Positions 41,331-48,317 of a DNA stretch of 64,000 nt are shown in pieces. Source of the DNA: Nocardia transvalensis NBRC 15921 (GTDB lineage Bacteria; Actinomycetota; Actinomycetes; Mycobacteriales; Mycobacteriaceae); contig NZ_BAGL01000128.1 in NCBI RefSeq assembly GCF_000308875.1, positions 62,001-126,000 of the forward strand, given 5' to 3'. Under the pieces are notes generated by a model. The model was given only the letters and a program-made list of their open reading frames with translations, did no database searches and was not told the DNA's origin. The first letter of the stretch is position 1. Each line of letters begins with the position of its first letter. The translations under genes were made by a program, and so were the position numbers.

Positions 41331-41942
41331 CTACGGGCCAAGGTCCCGCGTCGCCACGGCGTTGGGCCCGGCGGGATCGGGCACGGCGGGCGGACGGGCG
41401 AGCGGCAGTTCCACGTCGATCCAGTCGGCGATGCCGTCGGCCCAGGCCGCGATCGCGGCCCAGTCGCGCAGATCGCCGATTCGGCAGCCGAGCAGCCACA
41501 TGACGACTCGGGTGCCGATGGCGTCGGGTCGTTGGAAGACGCCCGCGAAAGGCTGGAAACGCAGGGCGCACATGCGCTGTCGCACTCGGGCGACGGCGGG
41601 TGGCGTGAGATTCCGGAGCGGGAAACCGAGCGGGCCGCGTAATGCGGGGCCCATCCCGACGCTGAACAGGAAGGCCGGCCGCAGCCGCAATGCGACGCCG
41701 TGGCGGTCGGTGTACGCGGTGAATTCGGGCAGGAAAGCGCCGTTGTGGATGGCGCTGCCCAGGATCACCGCCTCGAACAGCAGGGGATCGATATTCTCCG
41801 AGACCGGAGCGACGCGCACGTGCAGTCCCTTGTGGCGCAGTCGATCTCCGAGGAACCGGGCGATCTCGCCGGTGGATCCGCGGACGGAGGCGTAGGTGAC
41901 CAGCACCGTGTGTTCGGTGCGGCCCGAGTTGCCGGATGTCAT
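41331..41942 (-). CDS. Flavodoxin-domain protein (HemG-like), 203 aa
   Basis: From ATG 41942, 4 bp after the stop of the upstream gene. FMN loop VTYASVRGSTGEIARFLG, then FEAVILGSAIHNGAFLPEF and PAFLFSVGMGPALRGPLG, closing DWAAIAAWADGIADWID. It is a clear paralogue of the protein encoded at 11452 (same SVG-h-x-A-LRGPhG and DW-x-AIAAWAD motifs). Likely an FMN electron-transfer protein or protoporphyrinogen oxidase-like enzyme. Middle gene of the GyrI/DUF302-flavodoxin-ppsA operon. Confidence 0.82.
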   Translation of the reverse strand: MTSGNSGRTEHTVLVTYASVRGSTGEIARFLGDRLRHKGLHVRVAPVSENIDPLLFEAVILGSAIHNGAFLPEFTAYTDRHGVALRLRPAFLFSVGMGPALRGPLGFPLRNLTPPAVARVRQRMCALRFQPFAGVFQRPDAIGTRVVMWLLGCRIGDLRDWAAIAAWADGIADWIDVELPLARPPAVPDPAGPNAVATRDLGP

Positions 41943-41946
41943 ATGC

Positions 41947-42876
41947 CTACGGTCCGTCGGCCGCGTACTCCTCGGCAGGGCCTTTCGCCGCCGTCCCGTG
42001 CGACTTCGGTCGTTCCCGTCCTGCGTCTGCGCGCACGGCATCGAGGGCGGCGGTGAGCAGCCGATGTATTTCACCGGCGATCGGTTGCAGAGCCTCCTGG
42101 CCGGTCGCTCGCGCGTACAGCATCGGGTCGCCGGCCTCGACGCGTGTGCCGCCGTCGGTCGCGCGCACGACGACGGTGCAGGGCAGCAGCAGTCCGGCCG
42201 GGGGATCGGACGCGATCGCCCGGGAAGCGAGTGCGGGATGGTAGAGGCACAGGATCAGGTACTGTTCGACGTCCGCCCGCCGCGAGACCGCGTGCATATC
42301 GATCTCGCCCAGGGCGCTGAAACCCCGCTGTCGCAGCGTCTCTCGTACTCGCTCCAGCGTTTCGGCGAACCGTTGCCGGACATATACGCCGATGGCGGGT
42401 GGCGGCAGCACGGGAATGCGGAGTTCGGTGATCAACCGGCGGGGTTCGGTTACCTCGTCCGGACCCACCAGGTACACCTCCGACGGCGGTCCGGACGCGC
42501 GGTACCCGCTTTCCGTCATCCATTCCCGCAGGGCCCGGTAGGCATCGGGCAGGCCCCCGTAGCCGCCCCGGTGCGAGGTCCGCGCGACCAGATCACCGGC
42601 ACAGACGACCACCTCCGCCCCGGACCGCAGGCTGAGCATCGGCGCGGGCTCCACGGGCACACGGAAATCCACGACCGTCGTCTCGTGCGCGGGCCCTTCC
42701 TCGAGGAAGGTGAGGGAGGGTGCGCCGATGGAGGTCAGGCCCGCTCGCTGGACTGTCGCCATCAGGTCGCGCATTCCCTCGGCGACATCCTCACCGAGCC
42801 GACCCTGCCGGACCTCGCGGGGCATCCGCAGTACCGCCTGCGGCACGGTCTCGCAGACGTTCACTCGATACTCCAT
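41947..42876 (-). CDS. GyrI-like effector-binding domain fused to DUF302
   Basis: 309 residues from ATG 42876 with GGGAGG upstream. Residues 1-155 form a GyrI/AraC-effector-binding-like domain (YRVNVCETVPQAVLRMPREV; VYLVGPDEVTEPRRLITELRIPV). Residues about 165-285 form a DUF302 domain (FAETLERVRETLRQRGFSALGEIDMHAV, then YLILCLYHPALASRAIASDPPAGLLLPCTVVVRA). No DNA-binding domain is present. Such fusions probably bind small hydrophobic ligands, but no function is established. First gene of the operon leading into ppsA; a DosR-type box is 51 bp upstream. Confidence 0.8.
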   Translation of the reverse strand: MEYRVNVCETVPQAVLRMPREVRQGRLGEDVAEGMRDLMATVQRAGLTSIGAPSLTFLEEGPAHETTVVDFRVPVEPAPMLSLRSGAEVVVCAGDLVARTSHRGGYGGLPDAYRALREWMTESGYRASGPPSEVYLVGPDEVTEPRRLITELRIPVLPPPAIGVYVRQRFAETLERVRETLRQRGFSALGEIDMHAVSRRADVEQYLILCLYHPALASRAIASDPPAGLLLPCTVVVRATDGGTRVEAGDPMLYARATGQEALQPIAGEIHRLLTAALDAVRADAGRERPKSHGTAAKGPAEEYAADGP

Positions 42877-42898
42877 GGCGGCCTCCCTCTCTGCGACG

Positions 42899-42941
42899 AG
42901 GGTGCGCCTCGGTCGCGACGGTGTCGAGGGGCTAAAGCCAC
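42899..42941 (-). promoter_or_regulatory. DosR-type box and -10 for GyrI/DUF302-flavodoxin-ppsA operon
   Basis: GGGGCTAAAGCCAC (42928-42941; 11 of 14 core matches, with the A/T-rich centre intact) is followed on the reverse strand, after 23 bases, by CACCCT (42904-42899). The predicted leader is about 15-20 nt with GGGAGG before ATG 42876. Confidence 0.6.
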
Positions 42942-43000
42942 GCAACCGGCAAGCACTATCGCCCGACACCCGCGACGCACGGAGGACGGATGCGGTCCCC

Positions 43001-44470
43001 CTACGGTGTGTGATCGGAGGATCGTTGCCAGGCCCGCATGGCGGTGTGGATCGTTTCCGTGAGTGGCTGGGTGGTGTCGAGGGGCAGTGCGCTGTCCCAC
43101 GGCGCCCGGTCGGCCGCCATGGCCGAGGCGATGGCGGGCGTCGCCTCGGATTCGCCGCCGGATCTGGCGGCGATCCGGCTGGAGGTCACCGAAAGTGGTG
43201 CTGTGCAGCATAATTCGATCATGTCCGCGGCGGTGCCGGTGGCCAGGTTCGTGACGCGGCGGCGTTCGTCGGCGTCGGTCCAGCTGGCATCGAGGACTAC
43301 CGAGTGGCCGCCCTCGAGGAGGGCGCGGGCTTCGGCGCGTAGCGCCGCGTACACCTGGGCGCGGGCCTGCGGGCTGTAGGCGCCCCTGCTGTAGGCGCCG
43401 CTCGCGCCGGTCAGCGTGCCCTGCGTGCGTTGCCCGGCCCGAATGTGGTCGGTGGAGAGAACGGTCGCGCCCGTGCGGTGCGCGAGTGCTTGTGCCACTG
43501 TCGATTTGCCGGTCCCCGGCAGCCCGCCCACGAGCGCCATGCGTACCGCGCCGGCCGTCAGATGGTGTATCGCGAGGTCGAGGTGACGGGTGGCGTGCTC
43601 CGCAGCGTCGGGGGCGCCCTGCCGGTGGCGGATGCAGTTCACCTTCGCGCGCACCGTGGCACGATAGGCGAGGTAGTGGTGGCGCAGCGACGACGGTGCC
43701 GGATCGGCTGTCGCGGTGACGTATTGGTCCATCAGGGAGTCGGCGAGGTCGGGATGGCCGAGGAATTCGAGATCCATCGCCAGGAAGGCGATATCGTCCA
43801 GCCGGTCGACGTGGCGCAGTTCGTCGTCGAAGTCGAGGCAGTCCAGCACGCGAAACCCGTCGGGCAGCACGTAGATGTCGCCGGCGTGCAGATCGCCGTG
43901 CCCGTCCACGATGCGGTGCGTCGCGATCCGGCTGTCGAACAATGTCGTACGGCCGTCGAGATACCGGGTGGCGAGCCGGTCGATGCGATGCGCGCGCTCG
44001 GCCGGGACCGGCGGATCGGTGAGACCGCGCAGTAGCGCGGCCCACCGCGCCCGCACCGCGTCCGCCGTGGCGGCACGGTCGATCTCGGGGCCGCGGCGAG
44101 CGCCGTCGTGGAATCGGGTGAGCATACCGACCAACGCCGACAACGTGTTTCCGGTCGCCCCGGGCCCCGCGAGCACCGCGGACAGCCGGGCCGCGCCGGG
44201 CATCCTGCGCATCACCAGGACCGGTTCGCCGGGGCCCCCGGACGGGTCGGTGAGCCGGCCGACGCCGAGATAGGCATCGGGTGCCAGCCGCCGATTGAGT
44301 TCGAGTTCTCGCGCGCAGGCGTGTTCGCGGCGTTCGAGGGAACCGAAATCGAGAAAATCGGTGACCACGGGCTTCTTCATCTTGTACGCGCGGTCACCGC
44401 ACAGCAGGACGACCGCCGAATGGGTCTCGTGCAGGACCGCGAAGGGCTCATCGCGCGGCGTCGCCTCCAT
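43001..44470 (-). CDS. Phosphotransferase plus AAA kinase protein (Rv2004c-like)
   Basis: 489 residues from ATG 44470. The N-terminal half is an aminoglycoside-phosphotransferase-like fold (HRIVDGHGDLHAGDIYVLPDG with the catalytic HGD, then LDCLDFDDELRHVD). The C-terminal third is a P-loop kinase with Walker A VGGLPGTGKSTVAQ (Lys322) and LDASWTDADERR. This fusion matches Rv2004c of the M. tuberculosis DosR regulon, whose substrate is unknown. It follows the USP gene by 8 bp in the same operon, as Rv2004c-Rv2005c do. Confidence 0.88.
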   Translation of the reverse strand: MEATPRDEPFAVLHETHSAVVLLCGDRAYKMKKPVVTDFLDFGSLERREHACARELELNRRLAPDAYLGVGRLTDPSGGPGEPVLVMRRMPGAARLSAVLAGPGATGNTLSALVGMLTRFHDGARRGPEIDRAATADAVRARWAALLRGLTDPPVPAERAHRIDRLATRYLDGRTTLFDSRIATHRIVDGHGDLHAGDIYVLPDGFRVLDCLDFDDELRHVDRLDDIAFLAMDLEFLGHPDLADSLMDQYVTATADPAPSSLRHHYLAYRATVRAKVNCIRHRQGAPDAAEHATRHLDLAIHHLTAGAVRMALVGGLPGTGKSTVAQALAHRTGATVLSTDHIRAGQRTQGTLTGASGAYSRGAYSPQARAQVYAALRAEARALLEGGHSVVLDASWTDADERRRVTNLATGTAADMIELCCTAPLSVTSSRIAARSGGESEATPAIASAMAADRAPWDSALPLDTTQPLTETIHTAMRAWQRSSDHTP

Positions 44471-44478
44471 CCGGCGTC

Positions 44479-45405
44479 CTATTTCGGCGGGTGGACGACC
44501 ATCACCGGGCAATGCGCGTGCTGCACAAGCGCATTCGAGGTGGAGCCCAGCAGCAGGCTGCGGAACCCGGCGCGGCCCCGGCTGCCCACGACCACCAGCT
44601 GCGCCGATGCCGACCAGCGCTGCAGGGCGGTCGCGGGATCGGATAGGCAGACGTCGCGGCGGACCGTGACGTCCGGATACTTCTCCTGCCACCCCGCCAG
44701 TCGTTCGGCCAGCGCCGCTCGCTCGTCGGTCTCGATATCGTTCACCGGGAACAACAGGTAGGGGTCGCCGGCGAACTGCCCGAACGCCATATCGGTCCAC
44801 GCATGCACCGCGACCAGTTCGGTATCACGCTGGGAGGCCTCGTCGAACGCCGCCGCCAGCGCCGCCTCGCTGACGGGGCTGCCATCGACGCCGACGACCA
44901 CCGGGCCCTCGGTGCGTAAACGGTCATCGGCGTCCGGGTCCGTGCGCACCACGACGACAGCGCCCTCGGCGTGACTGGTGACCGACGACAGTATCGAACC
45001 CAGGTGTGCCGGCAGCGTGTTCGTCCCGGCCTCGCCGAGGACCACGAGGTACGCCGCGGCACTGTGGCGCAGCAGGATCTCCGCCGGGCTTTCGTCGGTG
45101 ACCTCGGTCGAGACCGGGGCGCCGGGTGCCGCCAGCTCAATCCGGCGTTGCGCCCGCTCGACGAGTACGGCGCCCTGGGTTCGAACGGATTCGAGCACCG
45201 GTGGCACCCACACGTCGTAGCGGCCGAAAACCTTTCGCATGCCGTCGAGGTCGAGCCCGTGCACGATGCGCAGTTCACGGCCGCGTTGCAAAGCCACCTC
45301 TGCCGCCCAGGTGAGAGCCGATGCGGCGGCCGTGGACCCGTCGACCCCGACCACCACGGGCGCCGAGGCCAGATGGTGTGGGTCGTCGATGTTCGCGCGA
45401 GTCAT
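44479..45405 (-). CDS. Universal stress protein, tandem USP domains (Rv2005c-like)
   Basis: 308 residues from ATG 45405 with AAAGGA upstream. Starts HHLASAPVVVGVDGSTAAASALTWA; domain 2 ends with GSRGRAGFRSLLLGSTSNALV. Domain 1 has a reduced nucleotide loop (GEAGTNTLPAHLGSIL). It precedes the Rv2004c-like gene by 8 bp, the gene order of M. tuberculosis Rv2005c-Rv2004c. A DosR-type box with TAGCGT -10 lies upstream. Its N-terminus is the best match for the USP remnant at 17117. Confidence 0.92.
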   Translation of the reverse strand: MTRANIDDPHHLASAPVVVGVDGSTAAASALTWAAEVALQRGRELRIVHGLDLDGMRKVFGRYDVWVPPVLESVRTQGAVLVERAQRRIELAAPGAPVSTEVTDESPAEILLRHSAAAYLVVLGEAGTNTLPAHLGSILSSVTSHAEGAVVVVRTDPDADDRLRTEGPVVVGVDGSPVSEAALAAAFDEASQRDTELVAVHAWTDMAFGQFAGDPYLLFPVNDIETDERAALAERLAGWQEKYPDVTVRRDVCLSDPATALQRWSASAQLVVVGSRGRAGFRSLLLGSTSNALVQHAHCPVMVVHPPK

Positions 45406-45456
45406 CGCGAATTCCTTTCGTCACGGCGGTCCCGGGACCGTCATCGGATAGCGCCA

Positions 45457-45499
45457 ACGCTAGGAACCGGCAAGGGGAGGCGACGCTGCCGAAAGTCCC
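45457..45499 (-). promoter_or_regulatory. DosR-type box and -10 for USP at 45405
   Basis: CTGCCGAAAGTCCC (45486-45499) has a perfect AAAGTCCC right half (10 of 14 overall). On the reverse strand TAGCGT (45462-45457) follows after 23 bases. The predicted leader is about 45 nt. Confidence 0.55.
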
Positions 45500-45568
45500 C
45501 GGGTGGAAGGTCTCGGGCCCCGAACTCGCGCCCGGGCCCGGGATCGTTGCCGGACGGCCCGGCCACCG

Positions 45569-45612
45569 GTGACCTTCGGCCGGTCACGGCGAGGGGTTCG
45601 GGGCGCAATGCT
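45569..45612 (+). promoter_or_regulatory. DosR-type element and -10 for Rv1733c-like gene
   Basis: GTGACCTTCGGCCG (45569-45582; 9 of 14) lies inside a perfect short inverted repeat GTGACC...GGTCAC (45569-45587), with AATGCT (45607-45612) downstream at nearly the standard interval. It is the forward counterpart of the box at 45486 in the same divergent gap. The inverted repeat could alternatively act as a separate operator. Confidence 0.45.
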
Positions 45613-45647
45613 CGATTCCACGGGACACCGAGCGGAAGAGGGATGAG

Positions 45648-46247
45648 ATGACACGGTATCCGTCGACGGCACTGCGGGTTTGGCGGACGGCGCCGTGGGC
45701 TGCCAATCCGATGATGCGGCTGTCGGATCGAGTGGAGGGCGCCGTGCGCATCCTGGCGATCGTCGTGGCGCTGGCCGCGATACCGGTGTGCGGGGCCATA
45801 GGCACCGCGCGCTACGACCCGGCCGTGGCCGAGATCGCCGCTGCGAACGCCCGGAAGACCGAGGTGACGGCCGTGATCGTCGATGACCCGGTGCTCGTCT
45901 CGTCCTCGCACGCCAACGGGGCCTACGACGAGAAGTTCGAATCCACGGTGCGGTGGAGTGACAACGGCACATCGGGTCAGGCCACCGTCGGGGTCGGACG
46001 GAAGGCGCACCCGGGGGATCGAATGCCGTTGTGGCTCGGCCCGGACGGACGCCCGGCGGGTCCGCCGCTGCCGGCGAGTGCCGCCGTCTGGCGGGCCGCC
46101 GGACTCGGCGCCGGCACGCTGGTGGAGACCTGGGCCGCGGTGGGAGCGGTGGTGCTGTTGATCTCCTGGCTGCTCCAGCGCCGGCATCGCCGCTGCTGGA
46201 CGCGGGAGTGGCGGCAGATCGCCCGTCCGATCGGGCAAGACACCTAG
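45648..46247 (+). CDS. Rv1733c-family membrane protein
   Basis: 199 residues with two membrane helices (about 33-55, VRILAIVVALAAIPVCGAIGTA; and about 157-178, TWAAVGAVVLLISWLLQRR) enclosing an extracytoplasmic domain. The VTAVIVDDPVL and ATVGVGRKAHPGDRMPLWLGPDGR blocks match the Rv1733c family, known DosR-regulon membrane antigens of unknown function. GAGGG precedes the ATG. It is followed 28 bp later by a USP gene and probably co-transcribed with it. Confidence 0.82.
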   Translation: MTRYPSTALRVWRTAPWAANPMMRLSDRVEGAVRILAIVVALAAIPVCGAIGTARYDPAVAEIAAANARKTEVTAVIVDDPVLVSSSHANGAYDEKFESTVRWSDNGTSGQATVGVGRKAHPGDRMPLWLGPDGRPAGPPLPASAAVWRAAGLGAGTLVETWAAVGAVVLLISWLLQRRHRRCWTREWRQIARPIGQDT

Positions 46248-46275
46248 CGAGCACACGCAATCCGAGGAGGATGCC

Positions 46276-47211
46276 ATGACCGACCACCCGCAGACACCGG
46301 CCACCGCGCCGAACCCGCCGGTCCTCGCGGCGATCGACGGGTCGGCGGTGTCCTATCACGCCGGCGCCTGGGCCGCCGTCGACGCCGCACTGCACGGCTG
46401 TGACCTGCACCTGATCACATCCGTCTCGCTTCCGGTCGGATTCGGGCCGGTGCCGATCCTCGGTGAGGGCGACTTCACGTGGTTGCATGCCGACGCCGAA
46501 CGCATGCTGACGGAGGCGACGCGGGTCGCACGCGCCGCGGTGCCCGGCACCGCGCTGACGATCCGCACCGAAGTGGTGACGGAGCCGATCATCCCGGTGC
46601 TGGTGGAGCGTTCGCGGCACGTCAGGACGCTGGTGGTCGGCAGCCGCGGCCTGGGCGCGTTGCGGCGCGGGCTGCTGGGTTCGGTGAGCACGGCGGTGAC
46701 CCGGCACGCGCACTGTCCGGTCGCGGTCGTGCATTCGACATCGGCGACGGATTCGGTCTCGGTGGCCGAGCCGGTGCTGGTCGGTGTGGACGGCAGCGAC
46801 AACAGTGTGCCCGCTCTCGAATTCGCCTTCGACGAGGCGTCGCGGCGCAAGGTGGGGCTCGTCGCGCTGCACGCGTGGACCGACGTGAGCGCGGGCCTGG
46901 ACGTATCGATCACCGGCTGGGACACCATCCGAGAGACCGAGGACGCGGTATTCGCCGAGGAACTGGCCGGATACTCCGAGCGCTACCCGGACGTGCCGGT
47001 GCGCCGAGTCCTGGTGTGTGACCGGCCCGTCCGCTCGCTGCTGGAGGAGTCGGAGCGGGCGCAGCTGCTGGTGGTCGGCAGCCACGGGCGTGGCGGATTC
47101 GCCGGAATGCTGCTCGGCTCGACCAGCGGCGCACTGGTGCAATCGGTGGAATGCCCGATCGTGGTTGTGCGCCGCTCGACGGAAAACGCTGCCGGACAGC
47201 ACAATTCGTGA
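46276..47211 (+). CDS. Universal stress protein, tandem USP domains
   Basis: 311 residues from ATG 46276 with GAGGAGG upstream. Domain 1 has GSRGLGALRRGLLGSVSTAV; domain 2 has GSHGRGGFAGMLLGSTSGALV. Very similar to the USP at 7962 (VDAALHGC, GSRGLGALRRGLLGS), so the two are recent paralogues. Second gene after the Rv1733c-like gene. Confidence 0.92.
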   Translation: MTDHPQTPATAPNPPVLAAIDGSAVSYHAGAWAAVDAALHGCDLHLITSVSLPVGFGPVPILGEGDFTWLHADAERMLTEATRVARAAVPGTALTIRTEVVTEPIIPVLVERSRHVRTLVVGSRGLGALRRGLLGSVSTAVTRHAHCPVAVVHSTSATDSVSVAEPVLVGVDGSDNSVPALEFAFDEASRRKVGLVALHAWTDVSAGLDVSITGWDTIRETEDAVFAEELAGYSERYPDVPVRRVLVCDRPVRSLLEESERAQLLVVGSHGRGGFAGMLLGSTSGALVQSVECPIVVVRRSTENAAGQHNS

Positions 47212-47238
47212 CAACGAGGACGCTGGCGGCCGGACCGC

Positions 47239-48240
47239 TCAGCCGTGTTCGATGGTCACGACGTCGGTGAGCGGTCGGCGGGGTGTCGTCGGCGGGGCGG
47301 GCTCGTCGGCCGGCGTGGTGCCGATTCGGAGGAGGGCTTGGGGTGTCGCGGGAAGGGGGACCAGGTTGGCGACGGCGCGGCGCCCGGCGGGCAACTCGGT
47401 GATATGGGTGAGCGCGCACGTATGCAGTCCGGCGACGGTCGCTTCCAGCAGTACCGCCGAGAGAGCCTCGCCGGTATGCAACCACCGCGGCACGGAATCG
47501 CCGTACGAGCTCAACACCACGTATTCGCTGTGGTCGTCGGTCGACGGCCGCCGCTCGGAATGCGGCGCGGACGGAAACGCGCGCCCGACATCGACGCGAG
47601 CGGCCTCGGCGTCCGACACCAGGGCCGTGGGCGGGACGCCCTCAGGGGTGTCGGGATGTCCTGCCCACCAGTTCAGTTCGATCTGATACATGGGATCGTC
47701 GCTGCGGGCGGTCGCGGCTCGCACCGACAACGCGGCCAGCCGGGCCCGCGCGTCACCGGTGAGTACGTCCAGGGATATCTCGTGCGGCGACGCGAGCTTT
47801 CGCAGTTCGGGCAGGAGCCGGTTCCAGCCGCGGGGCTCGCGCATCGGCAGCCGATCGCTGTAGCGCTGGCCGATCGCGCGGGCGCGTGCCGCGATGCCGG
47901 CGGGCGGATCGGGCCACGGCCGAAAATCGATTACCGCCAGGTAGGCGGGCCGGTCGGGCTCCGGCTGCCGGATCGTGTCGGTGCGCCAGCCGTACGCGGC
48001 GAACGCGGTGCGCGCGTGATGGAGCACGGCGCCGCAGCTGATGATCTGCTGACGGCCGTGCGGATCGGTGGCCGGCAGCAGGCGGTCCGGATCGGCATAC
48101 AGGCGCAGGCGGGTGCCGTCGAACCGCCAGTGCCACGGCTGCGTATTGTGAACCGACGGCGCACGCTGTGCCAGCCGTACGGCCGTGAGCAGCGTCTGCC
48201 GGTCCGGTGCGGACACGGTGGAGTGTTTCCCGATCGTCAT
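47239..48240 (-). CDS. Acg-family nitroreductase-like protein
   Basis: 333 residues from ATG 48240. Signature AQRAPSVHNTQPWHWRF near the N-terminus, IISCGAVLHHARTAFAAYGW, and the C-terminal LHTGEALSAVLLEATVAGLHTCALTHITELP flavin-fold segment. There is no Shine-Dalgarno; a CAGACT -10 lies 6 bp before the ATG, so the mRNA is probably leaderless. Convergent with the USP gene ending at 47211. Second of three Acg paralogues. Confidence 0.9.
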   Translation of the reverse strand: MTIGKHSTVSAPDRQTLLTAVRLAQRAPSVHNTQPWHWRFDGTRLRLYADPDRLLPATDPHGRQQIISCGAVLHHARTAFAAYGWRTDTIRQPEPDRPAYLAVIDFRPWPDPPAGIAARARAIGQRYSDRLPMREPRGWNRLLPELRKLASPHEISLDVLTGDARARLAALSVRAATARSDDPMYQIELNWWAGHPDTPEGVPPTALVSDAEAARVDVGRAFPSAPHSERRPSTDDHSEYVVLSSYGDSVPRWLHTGEALSAVLLEATVAGLHTCALTHITELPAGRRAVANLVPLPATPQALLRIGTTPADEPAPPTTPRRPLTDVVTIEHG

Positions 48241-48246
48241 GAGTCG

Positions 48247-48289
48247 AGTCTGGATCCGCCGGCTCGCCGTCGGTACGGTCTTCGGTCCC
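48247..48289 (-). promoter_or_regulatory. DosR-type box and -10 for leaderless nitroreductase
   Basis: CGGTCTTCGGTCCC (48276-48289; 10 of 14) is followed on the reverse strand by CAGACT (48252-48247) after 23 bases, then 6 bases, then ATG 48240. The box-to-start distance of 36 bp is the same as at 55081 and 27072. Confidence 0.6.
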
Positions 48290-48317
48290 GCATGGGCGAG
48301 GCGATCGGCCCGACCGT

